Source: GCA-2720975 sp964469565
GTDB taxonomy: Bacteria; Planctomycetota; UBA1135; GCA-002686595
Assembly (NCBI GenBank): GCA_964469565.1
Contig: CAYXZD010000006.1
Location: forward strand, 124,001-188,000
Length of the DNA: 64,000 nt
Direction: 5' to 3'
Shown: in pieces, positions 19,534 to 27,923 of the stretch
How the letters are laid out: every line of letters begins with the position of its first letter
Numbering within the stretch: the first letter of the stretch is position 1
Notes under the pieces: model-generated
The model's input: only the letters and a program-made list of their open reading frames with translations
The model's database searches: none
What the model was told of the DNA's origin: nothing
Program-made: the position numbers and the translations under genes

Positions 19534-20211
19534 ATGAGCAATCTAATCCTCGTTCCGACCCCCATCGAACTCGACGAGTTGAACTCGATAGGCAACCTCA
19601 GTTCGCACGAAACCACCGTCGGACTCTGCGGGTTTGGACCGATTGCGGCGGCTGCACGGGCAGCGCAACTCATCACAATCGTGAAGCCAAGGCGAGCCCT
19701 GCTGGTAGGGATTGCAGGTAGCCATGCACCCACAACCCACCCAGTGGGGAGTGCTCACTTTTTCGACAGCGTAGTCGTCGAGGGTATTGGCGCCGGATGG
19801 GGCCATGCTGCCGTAGACCCGCGCTCCTTGGGGATTGCGCAGTGGGACCCCGCATGGGAATCACACGGATCGAATCGCACGGGTGCGATCTACGACCACT
19901 TGCCACTGACGAAGGCAACCCAGGAAACGGAAGCCGGACAACTCTTGAGTGTTTGCTCAGCTTCCTCCGATGCCGAACACGCCCATGATCGCCGGACTCG
20001 TTTCCCCCGAGCCATGGCAGAGGATATGGAGGCCTTCGCCGTGGCCCTCGCATGCCAACTACACTCGATCGACCTGACGGTGGTGCGCGGAATCTCCAAC
20101 TTGGCCGGAGACCGTGACAAGAGCCGATGGCAGATTCGCCAGTCTCTTGCCCAGGCGCACGCCCTCACCCGAGCCTGGCTTGAGGACCCTGCATCCGTCC
20201 AGCAGCCATGA
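19534..20211 (+). CDS. mqnB: futalosine hydrolase (menaquinone biosynthesis)
   Basis: MqnB cleaves futalosine to dehypoxanthine futalosine plus hypoxanthine in the futalosine route to menaquinone. The 225-aa protein from ATG 19534 is a nucleoside-phosphorylase-fold enzyme. It shows the N-terminal LVPTPIELDEL, CGFGPIAAAARAAQLI, LLVGIAGSHAP, the base- and ribose-binding AEDMEAFAVALAC, and VVRGISNLAGDRD with the catalytic Asp region. The frame is open upstream to 19480, but only the ATG gives a proper start. Its stop overlaps the mqnD start (ATGA at 20208), which indicates coupled translation and supports the assignment. Confidence 0.92.
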   Translation: MSNLILVPTPIELDELNSIGNLSSHETTVGLCGFGPIAAAARAAQLITIVKPRRALLVGIAGSHAPTTHPVGSAHFFDSVVVEGIGAGWGHAAVDPRSLGIAQWDPAWESHGSNRTGAIYDHLPLTKATQETEAGQLLSVCSASSDAEHAHDRRTRFPRAMAEDMEAFAVALACQLHSIDLTVVRGISNLAGDRDKSRWQIRQSLAQAHALTRAWLEDPASVQQP

Positions 20212-21410
20212 CTCGCCGCATCCACTTGGGGATCTCCACCTGCCCCAATGACACGTTCACTTTTCACGCCCTGCTCACGGGCCAAATCTCCACGCCCGGC
20301 ATCGAGTTTGACATCGAATTGCTTGACGTGGAGACCCTCAATGAGCGCCTGATTCATGGGGATTTCGATGTGGCCAAGGGCAGCTTTCATGCCGCCCTAA
20401 GGGCCTGTGCTGCTGGACCCTCCACCGGCACCCTAGGAGTCCTGCCCACTGGCAGTGCCTTGGGCTTTGGGAATGGGCCTTTACTCTTGAGCTCGACCCC
20501 AGGGGTGCGACCTGGCCCAGGAGACGAGGTGCTCTGCCCTGGCCGGTACACCACCGCTGCTCTCTTGCAGGACCTGTACTTTCCCGGCTGCCCGCTGCGC
20601 CACGCCGTGTTCTCCGACATCATGCCAGCCCTGCAGGCAGGTCAGGTTTCCTTCGGGGTGTGTATTCACGAGGGGCGCTTCACCTACCCCGAGCAGGGAT
20701 TGCATTTAGTGGCCGACCTAGGCGAGTTGTGGGAAGCCGACACCCAAAGGCCATTGCCCCTCGGTGGCATCTTCGCCCGGCCGGGCCTTGGCAGCAACAC
20801 CTTGCGATCCATCCAGCAGGCCCTGGCAAAGTCCTTGGCCTTTGCTCAAGCCCAGCCTGAGGCAGCCCTGCCCAGTATGCGCGCCCACGCCCAAGAGCTC
20901 TCCGATGAAGTCCTCATGGCGCACGTCGATCTGTACGTCAACCCCTGGACGAGAGACCTAGGCCGCGAGGGCCAAGCTGCCCTCGAGGCCCTCGCCGAAC
21001 GCGGACGCCAGGCCAAAATCCTGCCCGCGGCCACTTCCCACCTCGAAGTGCTCGGTCGACCGCGCAGCTTTCACATCTGTGAACCCAGCGCCCGAGATAA
21101 ACTTCTGATCCAAGGGCAGGATTGGGCCCCCCCGTCCCTCACCGACGAGGGATTCGTACACCTCTCATTCCTAGAGCAACTGCCCGGCACCCTCAGAACT
21201 CACTTCCTAGAGCCCCTCGGGGAAGCACGACCTGCAGGGCTGTGCCTCCTTGAGCTTGACGCGCAGACCATCGGCCCAATGCTGGAACTGGAGCCCGCTC
21301 GGCAAGGTGAGCTGTTTGCTCACTTATACCGTCCCATCCAACCCACTGATGTCATCGGGACCTGGCCCCTTCAGTGGAATGAAGACCAGTGGCTCCTGCC
21401 GCCGCTTTAG
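20208..21410 (+). CDS. mqnD: 1,4-dihydroxy-6-naphthoate synthase fused to a C-terminal DUF952 domain
   Basis: MqnD opens cyclic dehypoxanthine futalosine to 1,4-dihydroxy-6-naphthoate. Residues 1-275 cover a normal MqnD: ISTCPNDTFTFHALL, DVETLNERLIHGDFDVAKGS, GFGNGPLLL, and VCIHEGRFTY with the probable catalytic His154. Stand-alone MqnD is about 270-290 aa, whereas this protein is 400. The extra part (about 287-385) reads FHICEP, WAPPSLTDEGFVHLSFLEQL, LCLLELDAQTI and FAHLYRPI. This matches the small DUF952 family (GFIHxS, FPHLYxPL), whose function is unknown. The fusion appears genuine because the frame is continuous with no internal stop. Start ATG overlaps the mqnB stop by four bases. Confidence 0.92.
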   Translation: MTRRIHLGISTCPNDTFTFHALLTGQISTPGIEFDIELLDVETLNERLIHGDFDVAKGSFHAALRACAAGPSTGTLGVLPTGSALGFGNGPLLLSSTPGVRPGPGDEVLCPGRYTTAALLQDLYFPGCPLRHAVFSDIMPALQAGQVSFGVCIHEGRFTYPEQGLHLVADLGELWEADTQRPLPLGGIFARPGLGSNTLRSIQQALAKSLAFAQAQPEAALPSMRAHAQELSDEVLMAHVDLYVNPWTRDLGREGQAALEALAERGRQAKILPAATSHLEVLGRPRSFHICEPSARDKLLIQGQDWAPPSLTDEGFVHLSFLEQLPGTLRTHFLEPLGEARPAGLCLLELDAQTIGPMLELEPARQGELFAHLYRPIQPTDVIGTWPLQWNEDQWLLPPL

Positions 21411-21616
21411 TCAAGCGGGTCGCATCCCCCCAGCCCTGTGCCTGTCGAGAGTCCTAGCGACCCTAGGATATGGGGAAGCAGGGGCCCCCTCAGCCCTAAA
21501 ACAACACAGCACCCCCACCGCTCACAGGGAGCAGCGAGGGTACTGTGCTGTAGCTCACCAAGGGCGGGGAAGGGGTCCCCTTGCCTGCCCTCGAGTAAGA
21601 GTCGTGTGATGAAAGG

Positions 21617-21811
21617 CTAGCTGGGGGTGCCTGAACCACCGGAGTCACGCAGCTCAAGCATCTCCTTCCGGAGGTCTTGCGCCAGGTTCTTGATGGCTTG
21701 CATGGATTTGCGGACGCGGGCGGTGGCGGCTTTGTTGCCCTCCTCGGCCTTCTCGACGTCTGCACGGGTGTTATTCACGGTCTCGACAAGCTGGTCGAAG
21801 TTGCTGCTCAT
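21617..21811 (-). CDS. miniature Hc1-type histone H1-like protein
   Basis: A 64-aa protein starting at ATG 21811; a longer frame from 21844 is possible. The sequence VEKAEEGNKAATARVRKSMQAIKNLAQDLRKEML resembles the N-terminal core of the chlamydial histone-like protein Hc1, in which EKGNKAAAQRVR is conserved. The Lys/Ala-rich DNA-compacting tail of Hc1 is missing. Instead there is a short Gly/Ser end. It is therefore likely a nucleoid-associated, helical, dimerising protein rather than a full histone H1 mimic. It is monocistronic, with about 200 bases on one side and 260 on the other holding no other gene I can support. Confidence 0.7.
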   Translation of the reverse strand: MSSNFDQLVETVNNTRADVEKAEEGNKAATARVRKSMQAIKNLAQDLRKEMLELRDSGGSGTPS

Positions 21812-22074
21812 GGGGAGTATTGCGTTGAGGTCAGTGGGAACCACCGGAAACGCTCCGGTGTGGGTCTAGAGGGCACCTTCGGGAGCCCCTGCACCCCTCC
21901 TAGAAGCCAAAAAAGCAGCTAGGGATCAAGAAATAACCCCCCCTAGGGGGTCTGGAGAGACGTTTATGGGCCGAGGAATTCCACAATCCATGGCCCTAAG
22001 TGATTGAAAACACCGACCTTACACGTCTTTGCAGGCGATTGCAGGACTTTCCTCCTCCAGACCCCGTGGCTAGC

Positions 22075-22575
22075 TCACCCGGTGCCCTCGATGGGGTTCT
22101 CCAGGCCCCCCATACGCAGGATCTCGCGCCACTCCGCCGGGGTGACCGGCTGCACAGACAGCCGCTGACCGCGTTGGACCAGCGCCATCTTAGACAGCTT
22201 GGAGCGCCCCTTTAGAACGTCGAGCGGCAGTATATCGTCCAAAGCGGCCCGGGCCTGCACGTCCACCACATACCAGCGTGGATTCTCTGGATCCGCGTTC
22301 GGATCGTGGTAGGGGTGCTTGGGATCAAACTGCGTGGGATCGGGGTAACCACCGCGTACGACCTCGGCGATCCCCACCACACCCGGCGGCTTTGAGTTGG
22401 AGTGGTAATAGAGCACGCCATCCCCCGGTTGCAAGTCATCCCGGAGCATGTTGCGAGCCTGATAGTTGCGCACTCCGTCCCATGGAGTCGTGGAATCGGG
22501 GGCCGCCTGCAAATCAGCAAAAGAAAAGGCCTGGGGTTCAGACTTGAGCAGCCAGTAGTGACGTTTGCGCGGCAT
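22075..22575 (-). CDS. EVE-domain (PUA-like) protein
   Basis: A 166-aa single-domain EVE protein. The family pattern is clear: YWLLKSEPQAFSFADLQ at the start, WDGVRNYQARNMLRDDLQPGDGVLYYHSNSKPPGVVGIAEV in the middle, and WYVVDVQARAALDDILPLDVLK then MALVQRGQRLSVQPVTPAEW. EVE domains belong to the PUA-like fold and bind modified bases in RNA or DNA. Some are fused to restriction systems, while stand-alone versions like this one are widespread and housekeeping-like. It is the last gene of the minus-strand series that starts at selA, 137 bases after the second acetyltransferase-like gene. Confidence 0.93.
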   Translation of the reverse strand: MPRKRHYWLLKSEPQAFSFADLQAAPDSTTPWDGVRNYQARNMLRDDLQPGDGVLYYHSNSKPPGVVGIAEVVRGGYPDPTQFDPKHPYHDPNADPENPRWYVVDVQARAALDDILPLDVLKGRSKLSKMALVQRGQRLSVQPVTPAEWREILRMGGLENPIEGTG

Positions 22576-22712
22576 GATGATGCCATTAGAGCAGAAACCA
22601 CTGCGAGACCAAACCTGGGAACGGTCTCATCCTCTCGTTCCTGGTGCCGCCTCTGCCCCGGCGATCCCAAGCTCAAGGGGTAGGGAGTCGAACACAGTTC
22701 ACGGCCCAGGCC

Positions 22713-23711
22713 TCAGACGAGATCGCTGTCCCCCAGCTGGTACCACCAACCCTCCCGCAATAGGCGCGTATTCACCCTGCGCTCAAATGACCGGGTAATG
22801 CGCTGCCACGGAGTGGTGTGCAAGCCAAAGCCCTGGCTCTGAAGCCAACCAAACCAAGGGGAAAAAGGAGGCATCCAAAGGGCCAGAGCTTCGCTGCCCC
22901 ATTCAATCGCACGGCTCTGGACTGCAACCAGAAGGCTGGAAGCCACCTCCGGCTCGGAAGACGGAATCAGCCAGTCCGCCACCAACGTCACCCGTTTCCC
23001 CAAGTGCTCCACTGGCCTAGCCACCACCAACCCGCGCAGGATCCCGTCACGGTCCCGAACACCCAAGCAGGTGTATCGGTGCTCAGGATGGCGAAGGTAA
23101 CGCCAGAGGAGCCAATGCTCGTCGCGGACCGTTCCCACCTCCATTTCAGGAGCACAGCGCTCCCAAAGCCAACGGGCCTGTTCGTCGAAGCCGTGCAATT
23201 CGACGACTCCAGTGGATCTATCGTGATGATCGGTTTGTGCTCGCCTCTCCAGAGGGAGTACGAGGGCAAACTGTCGGCCTTCACGCTCGTAGCCCAACAA
23301 GCGCTCGCCGATGCGCAGATTCGCCGGTACGGGCCAACCATAAAACATCGAAGTTTCACCCCCGCCGGACTGCCCAAGGGCGTGGGTTTCAAAAAAGGAC
23401 GCCGCAGTGTCCGCAAAAACGCCCCGGCGGCTCAGCCCTCGACGTTCCTTGGGGTGCACCATGGAATCCACGACTTGGGAGAAAATGCGTGACTGCCCAT
23501 CCATCCACACCCTCGACGGCAAGGCGGCGTATTGGGCCACCACCTCACCCGCACGCACGGCCACTTGAACCTGCGTCCCAGCTGGATTCTGCTGAAAGGC
23601 CCAGCGCCAAGCATCGAGAGATCGCCCGCGTCCGAAGGCCGCTTCGAAGGTGCCCAGGAGGCTCGCTTCATCCCCCTCTTGCAGGGGACGGATCTCAATT
23701 CCGGTGGTCAT
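22713..23711 (-). CDS. acetyltransferase-like (GNAT) protein, downstream paralogue
   Basis: A 332-aa protein. The start at ATG 23711 is set by a four-base overlap (ATGA) with the stop of the upstream paralogue, implying translational coupling. The N-terminal half (IRPLQEGDEASLLGTFEAAFGR, WRWAFQQNPAGTQVQVAVRAGEVVAQYAALP) looks like a GNAT domain. A second half contains LLWRYLRHPEHRYTCLGVRDRDG, like a second GNAT-type lobe. It ends WWYQLGDSDLV, very close to the end of the neighbour. The acyl acceptor is unknown. Confidence 0.75.
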   Translation of the reverse strand: MTTGIEIRPLQEGDEASLLGTFEAAFGRGRSLDAWRWAFQQNPAGTQVQVAVRAGEVVAQYAALPSRVWMDGQSRIFSQVVDSMVHPKERRGLSRRGVFADTAASFFETHALGQSGGGETSMFYGWPVPANLRIGERLLGYEREGRQFALVLPLERRAQTDHHDRSTGVVELHGFDEQARWLWERCAPEMEVGTVRDEHWLLWRYLRHPEHRYTCLGVRDRDGILRGLVVARPVEHLGKRVTLVADWLIPSSEPEVASSLLVAVQSRAIEWGSEALALWMPPFSPWFGWLQSQGFGLHTTPWQRITRSFERRVNTRLLREGWWYQLGDSDLV

Positions 23712-24805
23712 AGAAGGTCGGTGTCCCCCAAACTCGGAGAAAAATGATCTGCCCACCAGGCTACGGGTCGGCGGCGGTCATAGGAGCGGCCCACCAAAAA
23801 ATAGCGACTGGGCTCGACGCGCATACCCGCTGCTTGCCACACACCCCATCCGTCAAAGGCATCGCCCACAAGGGTAGCCACACACCCAAGCCCCTGCTCC
23901 CCAGCCAGCTGCCCCGCTCCCTTCAAGAGGGCGGCCAAGACCCGCCCATCCTGTCCGTACATGCCCCAATCCATCAGCCACAGGGCCTGACAACCCTCTA
24001 GCTCACCGGCGACCACCACGGTCCAACCCACCAGTTGCCCTAGTCGGTGCACAGCCAAGAATGTGTAGTCCTGCTCGGGGCACTCCTCGTACCTCCAACG
24101 CAAGTACGCATTGTCTTTGACCACCACAGCAGGTCGCCCGGTGGCCCAGGATTCAAAGAGTGCGTCAGCCCCCCTAGGTGGACGGGTCCCGCGTGTCAGG
24201 GCAAGACTGTCACACTCCGGTGCGGCAAGAAGGTGATTCCCTGGCACGACTAGGCGCCACATGGACGAGAACAACTGGTACCCGAGGTGGTCGCGCCCTG
24301 TCCGCCAAGCACTGGGGACCGGCAACCCAAACATGAACGCATCGGTTCCCTCACAAGCCGGTGCCTGGCCCGCACCACGAATGCCCTCCGGCGATGCGCT
24401 CCCTCGTCCCACCTGGGTCTCGACTTGATTCCCCCCAGGCCCGAGGCCATAGCGCTTGGCATAGTCCCGTCCTGTTTCCACAAACAACCCAGCCCTTGCC
24501 AGTCCCCCTCGCACCTTTGGGTCACAAAACGAGTCCACGGATTGACTCACGAAGGAATCTTGCCCATCGAGGCGCATCCGTAATCCGAGGCCCGCGTATT
24601 GGGCAAGCACCTGCCCATCACTGTCCACTGCCAGACTCACCCGGCCCCCCGCTGGGTTGTCCACGAAGCGCCAGCGCCAGCCCCCTAGAGTGCGCTCGCA
24701 GAATCCCGCTTGCACACTTGCGAACACACGATTGAACGCTTGCACGATGGCCTCCCCATCGCGGGGTTCAAAACTGCGCCAGGTGATCTCGCGGGTAGGC
24801 GCCAT
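23708..24805 (-). CDS. acetyltransferase-like (GNAT) protein, upstream paralogue
   Basis: A 365-aa protein from ATG 24805, which begins MAPTREITWRSFEPRDGEA, the expected start of a GNAT fold. Longer starts up to 24919 would run towards the tRNA gene. It shares architecture with the next gene: WRWRFVDNPAGGRVSLAVDSDGQVLAQYAGL, then VRGGLARAGLFVETGRDYA, then LRWRYEECPEQDYTFLAVHRLGQLVGW, and a GDTDLL end. The two are therefore tandem duplicates that have diverged strongly. No substrate can be assigned. It is the first coding gene after the selenocysteine tRNA gene. Confidence 0.75.
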   Translation of the reverse strand: MAPTREITWRSFEPRDGEAIVQAFNRVFASVQAGFCERTLGGWRWRFVDNPAGGRVSLAVDSDGQVLAQYAGLGLRMRLDGQDSFVSQSVDSFCDPKVRGGLARAGLFVETGRDYAKRYGLGPGGNQVETQVGRGSASPEGIRGAGQAPACEGTDAFMFGLPVPSAWRTGRDHLGYQLFSSMWRLVVPGNHLLAAPECDSLALTRGTRPPRGADALFESWATGRPAVVVKDNAYLRWRYEECPEQDYTFLAVHRLGQLVGWTVVVAGELEGCQALWLMDWGMYGQDGRVLAALLKGAGQLAGEQGLGCVATLVGDAFDGWGVWQAAGMRVEPSRYFLVGRSYDRRRPVAWWADHFSPSLGDTDLL

Positions 24806-24890
24806 CTGCAAGGGCCAGGGGACTTGCCCCCTGATACGACGGAGCCAGCAGGCGTCATCGTGAGCGGGGGGCGGTTGCGGTGAATGAAGT

Positions 24891-24988
24891 TGGCGGGAGT
24901 GCATGGGAATCGAACCCACCGGCCCCGCTGTTCACGAGGCCCTACCGGCTTTGAAGACCGGGCGGCACACCAGTACCGATCCACTCCC
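24891..24988 (-). tRNA. selC: selenocysteine tRNA (UCA anticodon)
   Basis: Read on the minus strand, this 98-base element begins GGGAGTGG and ends CACTCCCG-CCA. The ends form a 7-bp acceptor stem with discriminator G and an encoded CCA. The anticodon loop CTTCAAA has anticodon UCA (24952-24954), which reads UGA. The T arm contains GGTTCGATTCC. The unusual length and long variable arm are characteristic of tRNA-Sec, which is serylated by SerRS and converted by SelA. It sits between the glycerophosphodiesterase gene and the acetyltransferase-like pair, on the same strand as selA and selD. Confidence 0.96.
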
Positions 24989-25089
24989 ACCTTGGGCGCT
25001 GAGTATAGCCCATGGCAGGGGCCACAGGCAGGGCCAACCCCTGACTGCAACAGCGGATCCCCTCCCCCCGCTCAAGCAATCCGAACAGA

Positions 25090-26634
25090 TCAGCGTGTAA
25101 TCTTCAGAGGGAGCAGGCGGCCTGGGGCCCCGACACCTAGGCCAACGGGCCATCCACCCGACCACCGCAAGTAGGCGGTTTTCCCGAACCGCCGCCCCTC
25201 GATCGCTACGGTAAACGGCATCCCCTCGGACAGGGCATCAAAGCCTGGGGGCAGGGGCAAGGTGAGATGTTGCCCCGCACGGTGAACCTGGTCCCCCCAC
25301 CGAACCGCAAGATGCGCATCCTGCACATCTCCAGCCCGTTCAATCACAAAGCGCACGTGCGCTCCCGTGCGTTGCAAGGTCACGCTCGCGGGCGTCTGGC
25401 CAGGCCGCTCGGCCAACAGAGTCAACCGGCGAGCCATGGGGTCGGCTAGGGCACAACGGCGCCGCACAAGGGGTGCGTCGAGAAGTAAGCCCCCCGCGGG
25501 CAGCCCTTCCTCGGGTCCCTCACCTGGCAGGTTCTTATAGAGGGCGGCAAACAGGGGATCAGGTCCTGGACTACGAGCCCCCCCCTTGAGTTCGAAGGGT
25601 AAGTCGCGGACCTCTCCAGGCTCAAGCTCAACCACGCGCGGAATGCCGCTCAATTGAAAGGCTCCACTGGGAAAGAACATCGAGCAGCGAACGGAGGCGG
25701 GCCAGGGAAACGGATTGAGCACAGACACTGAATTCGACCACTCTCCGAACCACTCCCCCTGGGAATCTGAGTGGGCTCGCTCATCCGAGCCGTAACCTAT
25801 GGATTCAGGCTCGACGATGAGTTCGGGGACAACCAGGGGAAAGTCCCCCTCGTATTCCGGTGCCCAACGAACCAGGGCTCGAATCGCCATGGCCCGCTCG
25901 GGTTGATTGGTATTGAATCCCACAAGAGGCTCGCGGCAAGCTTGCAAGATGTCCCTCGGATCGTCGAGGGACCAACTCCAGCGCTCGACACCCTTCCAGG
26001 CCTCCCGTGCCTGCGCCCCATGGGCCGCCCAACCACCGGGCCCCACGCCGTAGGCCACAATCCCCTCCCGCCGACACAACCGGCGATCATCGTCACGCTC
26101 ATGATCGGCCAGCAACATCGACGGCAATCCCGCTGCCTGGGCTTCGAGGACGACTTCCGGCAGAAACGATGCCACGCGCACCTCTGGAACAGGGAAGACG
26201 TCCCCCAAGCGTTCAAGAACCTCGGGCACTAGACTCGACTCCTTGAGTTCGATCATATGCAGGGGGGGCGGACCGGGATGGGCGAGGCCGACCTCGAGGG
26301 CTTCGTCAAACAAGGGAACCGGTTCACCCACGAAGCGCTTGCCAAACCAGCCGCCTGCATCCACTCCAAACAATTGGGGTAAGGCCGTCTCTGCGAGGAG
26401 CCCACCATGGGAGGTGGTCCTGGCTAGGGTCTCATCATGCATGAGCACCGCTTCTCCACTCAAACAAGCACGCAGGTCATACTCAAACCCGTCGAGACCT
26501 AACTCCAATGCACGGCGCAACCCGATGAGTGTGTTCTCGGGCGCTTCACGCGGGGTTCCACGGTGGCCCAGAATCCAAGGAGGCGCCCCCACCTCAGCAC
26601 CATGGGTGCCCTTCCTCGGGTCGTCCCTAGACAT
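25090..26634 (-). CDS. glycerophosphodiester phosphodiesterase domain protein with C-terminal extension
   Basis: The 514-aa protein has an N-terminal GDPD domain of the TIM-barrel type: GHRGTPREAPENTLIGLRRA, LDGFEYDLR (metal-binding Glu and Asp) and LMHDETLARTT. Catalytic His residues are present. Such enzymes hydrolyse glycerophosphodiesters to glycerol-3-phosphate. The C-terminal half (about 270-514) is not GDPD. It looks like beta-sandwich material (VLNPFPWPASVRCSMFFPSG ... FVIERAGDVQDAHLAVRWG) of unknown role. No signal peptide is evident. ATG 26634 lies directly behind the TGA of the upstream lipoprotein gene, and a GTG one codon earlier is equally possible, so the pair is clearly cotranscribed. 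Confidence 0.9.
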   Translation of the reverse strand: MSRDDPRKGTHGAEVGAPPWILGHRGTPREAPENTLIGLRRALELGLDGFEYDLRACLSGEAVLMHDETLARTTSHGGLLAETALPQLFGVDAGGWFGKRFVGEPVPLFDEALEVGLAHPGPPPLHMIELKESSLVPEVLERLGDVFPVPEVRVASFLPEVVLEAQAAGLPSMLLADHERDDDRRLCRREGIVAYGVGPGGWAAHGAQAREAWKGVERWSWSLDDPRDILQACREPLVGFNTNQPERAMAIRALVRWAPEYEGDFPLVVPELIVEPESIGYGSDERAHSDSQGEWFGEWSNSVSVLNPFPWPASVRCSMFFPSGAFQLSGIPRVVELEPGEVRDLPFELKGGARSPGPDPLFAALYKNLPGEGPEEGLPAGGLLLDAPLVRRRCALADPMARRLTLLAERPGQTPASVTLQRTGAHVRFVIERAGDVQDAHLAVRWGDQVHRAGQHLTLPLPPGFDALSEGMPFTVAIEGRRFGKTAYLRWSGGWPVGLGVGAPGRLLPLKITR

Positions 26635-26637
26635 CAC

Positions 26638-27732
26638 TCAGCGCAGGCGCCCGACGACAAGCACCCGCCCCGAGTAGCCACAAGTCACCAGGCAAGTCCC
26701 CAATCCCCCCAGGCTTCCCGCTGCCAGGTGGTGGAGTCGATTCTCATCGCGTCCCACAACGGTGGTGTTGACGATTGGATCACCGGCTTGCACACCCAGC
26801 GTTTGCATGGATCCACTCGCCCGCTGAATGGACAGGATGCGGATCAAGCCATCATACCCAGCGGTCGCCAGTTCATCTCCGGGCGACTCTGCGAGCATAT
26901 CCACGATGGCCGCTCCGCGAAGCCGGTCCTCACTCACCACGATGGATTGCAGGCCCTCATCATCCAGCAAGTACAAACGCCCATCGTTGGCACAGACCAG
27001 GGCCATATTCGAGCGCGCTGCAACCCTCGCCAAGGGAGCGGTGAACTGTTCGAGGGTTTCCAATTGCCAGCCCGCATCGCCCCGGCGCATGGCGCACAAA
27101 GATCCATCATCACAGGCCAGCACAACCCCACCCAACCCCACGGCCGCTCCCTTGGCGTTCCCGGGCAAGGGACCCAAGGATTCGCTAAGCAACTCCTCAC
27201 CCTCCCGGTGCAACACGTGCACCCTGCCAGAGAATCCTGCTAACACGAGTTCGGGACCCGGGTGCTCGCCGTCGACCTCACCGAAGGCGGCGCAGTGCAA
27301 GAGTGCTCTATCCTGCAAGATCAATTCACTGTGCCAGCCCTGTGCATCCTTCCAGTGAACATAGGCCGCCCCAGGAGCGCCGCTCTCCTCCCCGCCACGG
27401 AGGACGCCCACGGTCACCAACTCGTCGCCGGGGTACTGCGGCAATAGATCTCCTGCAATGCACTGAATCTGCTCACCGGGCAGGGTAGCGACAACTTCCT
27501 GGCTCCATCCACGCCCCGAACGGCTCAGACAGACCACACGCCCATCTCCAGCGACAACACCGATCTCGTTTCCAGGGTTTTGTGAGTCGAAGTCTCCCAA
27601 GCAGCACCCGCCCAGCTTGCCACCCAAGTCCCCGGCCGTTTCCTGCCACCAACTGGCTGGCCCTGGTTGGGGCGTCACGCAGGAAGCCAGTAGAAGGGTG
27701 GGCACCAGACACAACTGAACGATAGGTCGCAT
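26638..27732 (-). CDS. beta-propeller-like lipoprotein
   Basis: A 364-aa lipoprotein from ATG 27732, with signal peptide and lipobox LLLASC. The rest consists of repeated short segments such as GDFDSQNPGNEIGVVAGDGRVVCLSR, PGDELVTVGVLRGG, HPGPELVLAGFSGRVHVLHREG and SPGDELATAGYDGLIRILS. Each resembles a blade of an FG-GAP or PQQ-like beta-propeller. It probably faces the periplasm and binds a ligand or partner. No enzyme motif is visible. Its stop abuts the glycerophosphodiesterase start, which suggests the two products work together. Confidence 0.75.
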   Translation of the reverse strand: MRPIVQLCLVPTLLLASCVTPQPGPASWWQETAGDLGGKLGGCCLGDFDSQNPGNEIGVVAGDGRVVCLSRSGRGWSQEVVATLPGEQIQCIAGDLLPQYPGDELVTVGVLRGGEESGAPGAAYVHWKDAQGWHSELILQDRALLHCAAFGEVDGEHPGPELVLAGFSGRVHVLHREGEELLSESLGPLPGNAKGAAVGLGGVVLACDDGSLCAMRRGDAGWQLETLEQFTAPLARVAARSNMALVCANDGRLYLLDDEGLQSIVVSEDRLRGAAIVDMLAESPGDELATAGYDGLIRILSIQRASGSMQTLGVQAGDPIVNTTVVGRDENRLHHLAAGSLGGLGTCLVTCGYSGRVLVVGRLR

Positions 27733-27923
27733 AGACAAGAAAAGACTGAAGCTGCGTGTCGCCACGAAAAGCACAAGAATCAAGATCGTCCCGCACTCAA
27801 AGGAGGGGATCGCCAGCCTAGCTGGAATGGGTGCCTATTGCACGCACCCACGCCAAGCCCTGCCAGCTCCAGGAGAGCCAGAATCGAACGGCCTGCAGCA
27901 CCGGCTCCAAGCCACAACTGGAA

